Shown here piece after piece: positions 7,538-14,217 of a stretch of 15,530 nt of DNA (position 1 is its first letter; each line of letters opens with the position of its first letter). The notes below the pieces were generated by a model, which did not search any database, was not told the origin of the DNA, and worked only from the letters and a program-made list of their open reading frames with translations. The position numbers were made by a program, and so were the translations under genes. Origin of the DNA: Faecalibacterium sp. CAG:74 (lineage in GTDB: Bacteria; Bacillota; Clostridia; Christensenellales; Aristaeellaceae); the NCBI GenBank assembly GCA_000437595.1, contig FR899872.1, positions 1 to 15,530 of the forward strand, given 5' to 3'.

Positions 7538-8194
7538 TTAAGTCCAATGGACGACAATGCCGTCCGGCCGCCGGCGCAAAAGCGCTTTTTTCGGATTCAC
7601 CAGCACCGCGCGGTTCACCAGCGCCATCATGTCCGCATCGGACGGGGAGTCGCCATAGGCGGAGGAACACTTCATATCCAGCACGAAGCCGTTTTCCTTC
7701 AAATACTGCTCGATTCGGCGGACTTTCTCTTCGCCCTTGCAGTTTTCGCCGACTTGCCCCGTGTAGCGCCCGTCGCCGCCGACCTCGCAGCGCGTGGACA
7801 GCACCGCGTCAATCGGCATGAACTCCGGCAGGGCGCGCATGTACACGTCCGGCGACGCGCTGACGACGACCAGCTTCATCCCCTGCGAGCGCAGACTCCA
7901 CAGCTCCGTCAGCCCATCCTGATAAAAGCGCGGCAGGTATTCATCGCGGAAGAACGCGCGGGCGACATCGAGCATTTCGTCCGCCGAACGCCCCTTCAAA
8001 AACGACAGCGTGGCGGATTTTGCCCGCGACGCCTGCGACGGACGCAGCTTCCAGTACAGGAACGCCCCCGCGGCTTTGATCAGCTGCCGGCGCGGCGCAA
8101 TCCCCCTGCGGATGCAGTACAGCAGGAAGGGGAGGATGGAATCGCCGCGGGCAAGCGTATCGTCAAAATCAAAAAACGCAATGCCTTGTGTCAT
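7538..8194 (-). CDS. HAD-superfamily subfamily IB hydrolase (SerB-like phosphatase)
   Basis: The 218-residue cytosolic product shows all four HAD motifs: DFDDT at residues 9-13 with nucleophile D9, the motif II serine in VVVSASPD, a lysine near CKGEEKVRR, and motif IV YGDSPSDADMM. A helical cap between motifs I and II (about residues 20-90) and the ending NPKKALLRR fit the HAD-IB group, which contains phosphoserine phosphatase and small-molecule phosphomonoesterases. Substrate is unknown; the cap lacks features that would mark a true SerB. It overlaps proA by four bases (ATGA), indicating translational coupling. A role linked to proline or phosphorylated glutamate metabolism is possible but only suggested by position. 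Confidence 0.85.
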   Translation of the reverse strand: MTQGIAFFDFDDTLARGDSILPFLLYCIRRGIAPRRQLIKAAGAFLYWKLRPSQASRAKSATLSFLKGRSADEMLDVARAFFRDEYLPRFYQDGLTELWSLRSQGMKLVVVSASPDVYMRALPEFMPIDAVLSTRCEVGGDGRYTGQVGENCKGEEKVRRIEQYLKENGFVLDMKCSSAYGDSPSDADMMALVNRAVLVNPKKALLRRRPDGIVVHWT

Positions 8195-9489
8195 AGCGGG
8201 CAGTCCTCGTGCAGCACAAGGTGGGTGTACGCGCGCTGACCGGACTTCATCTCCGCCATCAGCTGCCCGTCGCCCAGCAATTTGTACTTGTAGGTCGTCA
8301 GGCCGTCCAGCCCCATCGGGCCGCGCGCGTGCAGCTTGCCCGTCGCAATGCCGACTTCCGCGCCGAAGCCGTACACGAAGCCGTCCGCAAAGCGCGTCGA
8401 CACATTGCGGTACACGCCGGCGGAATCCACGCGGGTCAGGAACGCCTTCGCCGCCGCGTCATCGCGGGTGACGATGCAGTCCGTGTGATGGCTGCCGTAG
8501 CGGTTGATGTGGGCAATCGCGGCTTCCAGCGAATCCACGACGCGGATGGACAGCACATAATCCAGATACTCCGTGCGCCAGTCCTCTTCCGTCGCGGCTT
8601 CCACGGGGATAATCGCGCGGGTCGCCTCGTCGCCCAGCAGGCGGACGTGCTTTTCCCGCATGGCGGGCAGGAGCTTGGGCAGAAAATCAGCGGCGATATC
8701 GCGGTGGACGAGCAGCGTCTCGCAGGCGTTGCAGACCGCCACATTCTGCGCTTTGCTGTCCACGGCGATTTTGACCGCCATCTCCACATCGGCGGATTTA
8801 TCCACATACACATGGCAGATGCCGTCGGAGTGCCCCAGCACGGGAATGCGGCTGTTGTCCATGATATAGCGGACGAACTCCTTGCTGCCGCGGGGGATGA
8901 TGAGGTCGATGAGCGCGTCCTCCTTCAGCATGGCGGCGACGTCCTCGCGGGAATGCAGCAGCTGCGCGAAATCCGCCGGAAGCCCGACATCCGCCGTCGC
9001 CTCCCGGAGCGCATCACACAAGGCGGCGTTCGTCCGCTCCGCCTCGCGCCCGCCCTTGAGCAGCACGGCATTGCCGCTCTTGAGCGCCAGCGACGCAATC
9101 TGCACCAGCGCATCCGGCCGGCTCTCGAAAATCACGCCGATAACCCCAATCGGGCAGGTCACGCGGTACATTTTCAGCCCCGGCGTGATTTCGTGCGTCA
9201 TCGTCGTCGCGCCGATGGGGTCGGGCAAAGCAGCCAGCGCGCGAAGTCCGTCCGTCACGGCGCGCAGCTTCTCTTCGCGGAATTTCAGCCGGCCAAGCAG
9301 GGGCGCTGCCAGCCCGTCCGCCTCCGCCTGATGAATATCCGACGCATTCGCCGCAAAAATATCCGCCTGATGATTCTCCAGCACCTCCGCCATCCGCAGA
9401 AGCGCCGCGTTTCGCGTTTTCAGCGACGAAGCCGCCAGCGTCCAAGCCGCCTCCCGGCTTTTTGCCGCCATCTCGTGAAGATCGTTCAT
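8191..9489 (-). CDS. proA: Gamma-glutamyl phosphate reductase (proline biosynthesis)
   Basis: The 432-residue NADPH-dependent enzyme converts gamma-glutamyl phosphate to glutamate-5-semialdehyde, which cyclises and is reduced to proline. The aldehyde-dehydrogenase fold is plain: CPIGVIGVIFESRPDA (112-127), LKSGNAVLLKGGREA, the catalytic cysteine C253 in NVAVCNACETLLVH, and HARGPMGLDGLTTYKY near the end. AGGAGGAAGGA precedes the ATG at 9489. Most ProA proteins end soon after GDGQ; this one continues about 23 residues (LMAEMKSGQRAYTHLVLHED and three more). The glutamate 5-kinase gene proB, usually adjacent, is not in the window. The gene is first in the minus-strand run and diverges from smpB across a symmetric promoter. 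Confidence 0.96.
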   Translation of the reverse strand: MNDLHEMAAKSREAAWTLAASSLKTRNAALLRMAEVLENHQADIFAANASDIHQAEADGLAAPLLGRLKFREEKLRAVTDGLRALAALPDPIGATTMTHEITPGLKMYRVTCPIGVIGVIFESRPDALVQIASLALKSGNAVLLKGGREAERTNAALCDALREATADVGLPADFAQLLHSREDVAAMLKEDALIDLIIPRGSKEFVRYIMDNSRIPVLGHSDGICHVYVDKSADVEMAVKIAVDSKAQNVAVCNACETLLVHRDIAADFLPKLLPAMREKHVRLLGDEATRAIIPVEAATEEDWRTEYLDYVLSIRVVDSLEAAIAHINRYGSHHTDCIVTRDDAAAKAFLTRVDSAGVYRNVSTRFADGFVYGFGAEVGIATGKLHARGPMGLDGLTTYKYKLLGDGQLMAEMKSGQRAYTHLVLHEDCPL

Positions 9490-9528
9490 CCTGTCCTTCC
9501 TCCTGTACCACAGAAAATCTTCCTTTTT

Positions 9529-9557
9529 ATTATAGCATGGAAGTTTGGGACTTGCAA
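9529..9557 (-). promoter_or_regulatory. proA operon promoter, sharing its -35 box with the smpB promoter
   Basis: On the minus strand there is -35 TTGCAA (9552-9557), a 17-bp spacer and an extended -10 TGCTATAAT (-10 hexamer at 9529-9534). The expected start is near 9522, followed by the AGGAGGAAGGA ribosome binding site of proA. The -35 hexamer is its own reverse complement and also serves the smpB promoter. Confidence 0.85.
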
Positions 9558-9580
9558 TAAAAAAACGAATATGCTATAAT
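9552..9580 (+). promoter_or_regulatory. smpB promoter, extended -10, sharing its -35 box with the proA promoter
   Basis: -35 TTGCAA (9552-9557), 17-bp spacer, and TGCTATAAT with a perfect -10 TATAAT at 9575-9580. Transcription should begin near 9587, about 37 bases before the GTG start of smpB. No convincing separate promoter is seen before ssrA, so this one may also supply tmRNA. Confidence 0.88.
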
Positions 9581-9623
9581 AGTTCCTGCTGAAACAGGCA
9601 GACGCGCAAGGGAGGCGAGGAAC

Positions 9624-10091
9624 GTGCCGCATCAGAAGGGAATCAAGTCCGTGGCACAGAATCGCAAGGCGTGGCACGATTATTTCGTCGAGGAGAAATA
9701 TGAGTGCGGGCTGGCGCTGTTCGGCACGGAGGTCAAAAGCATCCGGCAGGGGCGCGTGAACCTGAAGGAGTCGTGGGCGCAGATTCGCGGCGGCGAAATC
9801 TGGGTCGAGGGGATGCACATCAGCCCCTACGATCAGGGCAACATCTTCAACCGCGACCCCATGCGCCCGAAAAAGCTGCTGATGCACAAGAGCGAAATCC
9901 GCAAGCTGGACGGGCTTGTTTCCCGGCAGGGCTACACGCTTGTGCCGCTGGAAATCTACCTGAAGGACGGGCGGATGAAGCTGCAATTGGGTCTTTGCCG
10001 CGGCAAAGCGGAACACGACAAGCGCGATACCATCGCCAAGCGCGACGCCGACCGCGACATCCGCCGCGCACTCAGGGAACACAACAAGTAA
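9624..10091 (+). CDS. smpB: SsrA-binding protein SmpB
   Basis: The 155-residue product is full length for SmpB, the partner that binds the tRNA-like domain of tmRNA and delivers it to stalled ribosomes. The N-terminal barrel carries the family features NRKAWHDYFVEEKYECGLALFGTE (about residues 13-36), EVKSIRQGRVNLKESW and a central YDQGNIFNRDP. The C-terminal basic tail (HDKRDTIAKRDADRDIRRALRE) becomes helical in the mRNA channel. Start is GTG at 9624, with GGAGG eight bases upstream. ssrA follows 232 bp downstream on the same strand, the classic arrangement. The promoter is part of the symmetric proA/smpB control region. Confidence 0.97.
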   Translation: MPHQKGIKSVAQNRKAWHDYFVEEKYECGLALFGTEVKSIRQGRVNLKESWAQIRGGEIWVEGMHISPYDQGNIFNRDPMRPKKLLMHKSEIRKLDGLVSRQGYTLVPLEIYLKDGRMKLQLGLCRGKAEHDKRDTIAKRDADRDIRRALREHNK

Positions 10092-10170
10092 CCTCGACGC
10101 AGCCTTTGCACATGCGATAAAGGAGCGGGCAACCAAACTTCCCACTGTAACTGTATTCCAAAAGCAGCAT

Positions 10171-10245
10171 GGGAGTGTTCGCGCCGAAGGTTTCCAAAGG
10201 GCGATCGGAAAGCCCTTTGGTCGCCACCGCAGTGGCGATTCCTTT
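10171..10245 (+). repeat. Two-hairpin intergenic repeat, copy B
   Basis: Same layout as 3646-3720: GGGAGTG, CCGAAGG, then hairpin 1 CCAAAGGGC/GCCCTTTGG with loop GATCGGAAA (10194-10220), then hairpin 2 TCGCCAC/GTGGCGA with loop CGCA (10221-10238), then TTCCTTTTGC. The stem bases differ from copy A but pair perfectly, while both loops are conserved. It occupies the smpB-ssrA gap and could act at the RNA level on the joint transcript. No U-tract follows, so it is not a plain terminator. Confidence 0.75.
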
Positions 10246-10323
10246 TGCAACAAAAGAAAACCAGCAACAAATTACCATCAACCAATGGGCGGCGCTGCCC
10301 AAAAGAAGCGCCATCTCATTCAT

Positions 10324-10669
10324 GGGGATGATCCGGTTTCGACGGGGGTTGTCGAGGGCGGGATAAGCGAGCCGTGGCCCCTGACCACGATAAAACGGGG
10401 AACTTAAATGTAACTGACAATAATCAGTACGCTTTCGCTGCCTAATTAGGCGCGACGCTGGCCCGGTCTGCCCGCTTGACCGGTTCCCAGCGCCATTCAA
10501 GCGGGGAACGAGCGTATGTAAGCTTTGCCATGCGTCCGTAACATGAAGCTACCAATCGCTGAAGCCTGACTGCGGGCGTCATCGTGCGGGAATTTCAAAT
10601 CACAGTCTGCGCTCGGAGAAGGTCCTGCAAGCGAGCCTTCGGACAGGGGTTCGACTCCCCTCATCTCCA
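10324..10669 (+). ncRNA. ssrA: Transfer-messenger RNA (tmRNA, SsrA)
   Basis: The 5' end GGGGATGATCCGGTTTCGACGGG is the standard tmRNA start (its first seven bases, GGGGATG, pair with CATCTCC at 10662-10668). The T-arm GGTTCGACTCCCC lies just before the acceptor strand. A10669 is the discriminator base; the next three bases are CTT, so CCA is not encoded and must be added. The tag frame begins with GAC at 10416, after TGTAACT, as in B. subtilis. It reads DNNQYAFAA and ends with TAA at 10443-10445, so stalled proteins would receive A-DNNQYAFAA, close to other clostridial tags. The 346-base length is normal. With SmpB it frees stalled ribosomes and marks the nascent chain for proteolysis. The 5' end is assigned from stem pairing; the resume codon is an inference. 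Confidence 0.96.
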
Positions 10670-10677
10670 CTTCTTCA

Positions 10678-10717
10678 CCGCGATTCCCAAGAGGGGTCGC
10701 GGCACTTTTTTTGTTTT
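10678..10717 (+). terminator. Rho-independent terminator after ssrA
   Basis: A 10-bp stem (CCGCGATTCC paired with GGGGTCGCGG, two T-G pairs) with a short loop is followed by CA and seven T (10706-10712), then TTTT after one G. It begins nine bases after the tmRNA 3' end. Confidence 0.9.
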
Positions 10718-10759
10718 GGGGGAAAAACGGCTGCGAATCAACTACCAATTTCAGCTGTT

Positions 10760-12430
10760 TTGTGCAATAACGGCAGCGAGCCCTTGCATGGCTGGTGTTG
10801 GATGTGCAGGGCGGCGATTGCCCCGGTGACGCTGGCGGATACGGCGGCGGATGGGAATCCGGAATGGCAGAATACGGATGCTGAACCGGCGGAAACGCAC
10901 GTTTTCCTGCTCAGCTACGCGCAGGTGATGCAATATCTTCCGGAGCAGGAGCAGCGGAAAGTCAGCGGCACGGAATATGCCCGGTCACGGGGGGCGAAGT
11001 TTCTGGGCTTCACCACCATCGGCATCGGCGAAACGGACTGGTGGCTGCGCTCGCCAGGCAAGGAAAGCTACGACGCGTGCTTTCTGGATGTCCGCGGCGC
11101 GGTCGGAACGAAGTGCGTGACGGAGAAACTGGGGGTTCGCCCGGCGTTGTGGATGGACTTGTCCGCCGACCGCAATGCGTTCCCGTATGAACAGCAGGTT
11201 CAGGCAAAGCAGTTTGCGGAGCAGGGGGATTATGCCGAAGCCACCGCCCTGCTGGACACGCTGGGCGACTATGCGGGCAGCGCGGCGCTGGCGAAGGAGT
11301 ACCGCTATCAGCAGGCGCAGGCGGAAGCGGCAAGCGGAAATTACGATGCCGCGATTGCCCTCTACACGGAACTTGCGGGTTATGCGGACAGCGACGCGCT
11401 TTGCCGCGCAAGCCGCTATGAAAAGGCAGTAGCGGCGCAGGAAGCGGGGGATTACGCGGGCGCAATGGCGCTGTTTGCTGACGCGGGACAGTACGCCGAC
11501 AGCATGGCGCGCCTGCGCGAATGCTGCAAGCAACAGGGCATATCCATCTATTACTTCTCGGAAGATGCCGTAAATGCTGGGGTTGACACGGGCTATGCCA
11601 AGCAGGATACCATCAGCGGTGACGACAAGCACTTCGGCTGGCGGCTGGGAAGATTCTTCCTGACGGGCTTTACCCGCGTGACGGCGGACGAAAATCAGCA
11701 GCCTGTTTTCATCAAGACGCTGGGCGATTCTGTTACCCTGTGGTTTGATTTGGAGCAGGATATCGACGCGCTGAACGGCAACGCGCAGCTTTCTCTCGCG
11801 GCGGATGCGAACGGCTATGACCAGCAGTTCGGCATCCCCAAAACGAACTTCGGGCGCGGCACGCTGATTGTCCGCCACACGGATTATCAGAATGCTAAAA
11901 ATGAACCGGTGGTTTATACGGATTATCTGCTGGCGAAAGGCACAACGGGCGCGAATACACGCATTGTGCTGCACGAAGAGGGCGACTACGAGGTGGCGCT
12001 GGATTACGAGGTGCAGGACAGCGAGTTGACGCACATCACCAGCAAATTTGGCAATTACCGGATTTTCCTGCGCTTCTCCATCCGCAACGGCAACTGCATG
12101 GTCTACCCGTTTGACCTGCTGACGGGCGCGGAGCTGCAGAACACATCGGTCGCGGAGGCTGGATTCTCGCTGGATTTGGCGCGCTCACGGTATCTGGACA
12201 TCAACGTTCGGCGCGCGGTGCTGGTGGAAACGGCGAACGGCGTCATCGAGGATGAGCGCTTCAACCGCCCCGCGAAGGACGGCGACCGCTACACGCAGGA
12301 GGGCATCTACACCATTTCGGTCAGCAACCGATACACGGGCGAATCCACAACAAAAACGATTTTCGTCGGCTCGCAGGAGCTGCTGGAGACGTATGTGCGC
12401 AACGGCTTCTCGCTGGAGCGCCTGAAATGA
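10760..12430 (+). pseudogene. DUF6273/TPR-repeat protein, 5' end missing or scrambled
   Basis: The open frame (556 codons from a TTG) holds only the second half of a DUF6273 domain: THVFLLSYAQVMQYL (about 47-60), DWWLRSPG (93-100) and LGVRPALWMDL (124-134). Three TPR-like repeats of about 38 residues follow (145-255; EQGDYAEATALLDTLGDYAGS and relatives), then a beta-rich tail ending in an Ig-like strand (YTISVSNRYTGES). No ATG with a ribosome binding site precedes it; candidate starts are TTG 10760 and ATG 10802, neither with a purine-rich site. The typical first strand of DUF6273, WLVLDVQGG, is present at 10789-10815 but in another frame, and about 50 residues that should follow it are absent. 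There is no signal peptide. The 3' part is intact and overlaps the downstream reading frame, so a truncated protein may still be made. Confidence 0.7.
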
Positions 12431-12441
12431 GGGGAATGCGG

Positions 12442-13656
12442 ATGAAAAAGCTTTGTTCGCTGCTGCTGGCGCTGGTGCTGCTGGCGGGCTGTGCGCTGGG
12501 TGAAAGCACACCGGAATTCCGCCGGATGGGGGATGCGGCGCTGCTGCCGTATCTGGAAAACAGCCTGTACGAACAGCTGGTGTCCGATTTGGACAGCAGC
12601 GACTATTTTGTGGAAAACGTACAGGCGGTGTACATCTCTCAGGAGTATCTGGACGAGCTGGCGTTCAACTCGCAGGAGAACGTCTACTTCGGCTATACGC
12701 TTTCCGAATTAAACGCGCAGTTTCAGGGCGAAAAGTACATCTTCACCCTTGGTGAAAACAATGAGACGGTCGTCGTGCCGTGGACGGACTACGATGATGC
12801 CTACGACCGCGTGATTCGCAACGTGGCAATCGGCACGGGCGTGATTTTGGTGTGCGTGACGGTTTCTGTTGTGTCGGCAGGCGTGGGCGCACCGGCGGTC
12901 AGCATGATTTTCGCGATGGCTGCCAAAGACGGCGCTGTCGGCGGTCTGCTTGGCGCGGCGAAATCGGGCGTGCCGGCGTTCATCGCGACGGCTGTCCGCA
13001 CGGGCGACATGCAGCAGGCGGCGCGCGAGGCAGCCTTGGCGGGCAGCGAGGGCTTCAAGTGGGGTGCAATCGGCGGCAGCATTTCGGGCGGCGTGACGGA
13101 GGCGGTCGGGCTGAAGGGCGCGATGCTGAATGGCTTGTCCATGAACGAAGCGGCACAGATTCAGCGCGAATCGGGCTATCCGCTGGATGTCATCAAGGGC
13201 TTCCGGACGATGGAGCAGTACGAGGCCTGCCAGAAAGCGGGGCTTGTACCGAAGATAGTGGATGGCAAGATGGCGCTCATCCGCCAAATTGATCTCGATT
13301 TCGTGGACGAAATGGGGAATACGAACTTGACGCGGATGCAGCAGGGATTGGCGGCGCTTGACCCGGCGACGGGGGAGGAATATCAGCTGTATTATATCGT
13401 AGAAAGTCGCCAGTCGACGATTGCCATCCTGACAAAAACGGAGTACATGCAGAGCGACAGCAGCGAAATTTGGCATACGGCGGCGGAAATGCCGCAAAAC
13501 GACAGATGGTTCTTTGAAAATCAGCGCGAAGATTTCTGGGAAAACATGGCCAATATAGTAAAAGAGACTTTTCCGACGGACGAGCTTTTGGAGCGGCTGT
13601 TTGCGCCGCAAGTGCCCGATTCGGAAGAAAAGCCGGAGAATATCGCGCAGCAATGA
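12442..13656 (+). CDS. Lipoprotein with degenerate LHH (HNH/Endonuclease VII) nuclease domain
   Basis: The 404-residue product has a lipoprotein signal peptide with lipobox LAGC (C17). An N-terminal domain (20-125) precedes a glycine- and alanine-rich hydrophobic segment (128-175, VILVCVTVSVVSAGVGA), of the sort found before toxin tips. A linker with SEGFKWGAIGGSISGG (202-217) leads to a tail (285-372) that follows the LHH nuclease pattern: GNTNLTRMQQGLAALDPATG, then xLHHI, then LAILTKxEH, then IWH. The pattern is from family memory. Here LHH is LYY (Y317, Y318) and EH is EY (Y335); only H345 remains. It is therefore probably not an active nuclease. ATG 12442 is chosen over 12427 because GAGGGG lies seven bases upstream and the lipobox then falls at the normal distance. 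It sits 11 bp after the DUF6273/TPR frame. No immunity gene is recognisable. Confidence 0.78.
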   Translation: MKKLCSLLLALVLLAGCALGESTPEFRRMGDAALLPYLENSLYEQLVSDLDSSDYFVENVQAVYISQEYLDELAFNSQENVYFGYTLSELNAQFQGEKYIFTLGENNETVVVPWTDYDDAYDRVIRNVAIGTGVILVCVTVSVVSAGVGAPAVSMIFAMAAKDGAVGGLLGAAKSGVPAFIATAVRTGDMQQAAREAALAGSEGFKWGAIGGSISGGVTEAVGLKGAMLNGLSMNEAAQIQRESGYPLDVIKGFRTMEQYEACQKAGLVPKIVDGKMALIRQIDLDFVDEMGNTNLTRMQQGLAALDPATGEEYQLYYIVESRQSTIAILTKTEYMQSDSSEIWHTAAEMPQNDRWFFENQREDFWENMANIVKETFPTDELLERLFAPQVPDSEEKPENIAQQ

Positions 13657-13671
13657 ACGGGCAGGAGCGCC

Positions 13672-13848
13672 GTGTCACCTCCCAAAAAGTACATCCATGA
13701 CCTGATGCAGATGTACCTGATCCGCTTTTCGGAGCTGAGCTGTCTACCCATCCCGATGGCGTGGAAGGGTCGCGACTTCGACACGTTCAACGCGCGCAGT
13801 ACGAAATGCCGGAAAAGCGATTGCAAAAGCGGCGTACATGCGGTATAA
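13672..13848 (+). CDS. Possible small ORF or gene remnant, unassigned
   Basis: A 58-codon frame starts with GTG at 13672, with GCAGGAG five bases upstream, and reads PKKYIHDLMQMYLIRFSEL at residues 4-22, a plausible amphipathic helix. The region after about residue 40 (ARSTKCRKSDCKSGV) is Lys/Cys/Ser-rich and lacks the look of a conserved domain. The helix followed by MAWKGRDF faintly recalls phage replication proteins, but that is too weak for a call. The frame ends inside the -10 box of the next promoter. It may be a remnant or simply non-coding; apart from it and the promoter, 13657-13884 holds nothing recognisable. Confidence 0.25.
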   Translation: MSPPKKYIHDLMQMYLIRFSELSCLPIPMAWKGRDFDTFNARSTKCRKSDCKSGVHAV

Positions 13849-13849
13849 T
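13821..13849 (+). promoter_or_regulatory. Promoter of the small zinc-ribbon gene
   Basis: -35 TTGCAA (13821-13826), 17-bp spacer and a perfect -10 TATAAT (13844-13849). The start would be near 13856, about 29 bases before the ATG at 13885, with the AAAGGGTG ribosome binding site in between. It uses the same -35 hexamer and spacing as the smpB and proA promoters. Confidence 0.8.
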
Positions 13850-13884
13850 GGGTGCAAATCCACAAAAGAAAGGGTGTGCTTTGC

Positions 13885-14139
13885 ATGAAATGTCCGCGCT
13901 GCCGAAGCCGTGACGTGCGGGTGGAGCTGGTTCGCGAACGCCGGGCTACGCGCCACAGTTTGGCGTGGTGGCTGCTGATTGGCTGGTGGATATGGCCATT
14001 CAAGCTGCTGTTCCTGCCGGTGATTTGGTCGCAGGAGGCGGAGCGGAAGGGAAAGCGTCCGCCGCCCCGGCGCGACGAGATGGTGACAAGGAGCGTCGCG
14101 GTCTGCCAGCACTGCGGGCACCACTGGCGGGTCTGGTGA
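13885..14139 (+). CDS. Small zinc-ribbon membrane protein
   Basis: The 84-residue product begins with a CxxC knuckle (MKCPRCRSRDV), has a hydrophobic, Trp-rich stretch at about residues 29-48 (WWLLIGWWIWPFKLLFLPVIW), a basic loop (RKGKRPPPRR) and a second CxxC near the end (CQHCGHHWRVW). The two cysteine pairs should form one zinc ribbon split by a membrane hairpin or re-entrant helix, putting both ends on the same face, probably cytosolic. Role unknown; comparable tiny proteins are widespread in Clostridia. ATG 13885 is preferred over one 11 codons earlier, which lies before the predicted ribosome binding site AAAGGGTG and close to the transcription start. It is monocistronic and ends at a bidirectional terminator. 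Confidence 0.8.
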   Translation: MKCPRCRSRDVRVELVRERRATRHSLAWWLLIGWWIWPFKLLFLPVIWSQEAERKGKRPPPRRDEMVTRSVAVCQHCGHHWRVW

Positions 14140-14170
14140 AAAGGGGAGCGCGCTTTGTTTTGAATCGAAT

Positions 14171-14215
14171 AGCAAAAAACGCAGGGCATCGCCGTTTTGA
14201 CGATGCCCTGTTTGT
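14171..14215. terminator. Bidirectional terminator between convergent genes
   Basis: A perfect 10-bp stem CAGGGCATCG/CGATGCCCTG (14182-14191 and 14201-14210) carries a nine-base loop. The minus-strand side continues with CGTTTTTTGC, a good U-tract for the flavoprotein gene; the plus-strand side continues with TTTGTGTTT for the zinc-ribbon gene. Confidence 0.88.
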
Positions 14216-14217
14216 GT

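Noticed and set aside
8209..9579. Long plus-strand open frame opposite proA
   Set aside because: Antisense shadow of an unmistakable ProA; composition is that of a frame mirror and no motif is present.
10072..10500. Minus-strand open frame spanning the smpB 3' end, repeat copy B and the first half of ssrA
   Set aside because: Most of it is antisense to tmRNA and to the structured repeat; such translations arise wherever the repeat occurs.
10620..10720. Attachment-site duplication of the ssrA 3' end
   Set aside because: I found no second copy of the T-arm/acceptor end in the window and no integrase gene, so an integrated element cannot be claimed.
10985..12034. Minus-strand open frame opposite the DUF6273/TPR gene
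   Set aside because: The plus strand has clear DWWLRSPG, GVRPALW and TPR motifs; the reverse reading has none.
13276..13656. Lipoprotein tail as an active DNase toxin
   Set aside because: The histidines needed for metal binding and catalysis in the LHH family are tyrosines here, and no immunity gene follows.
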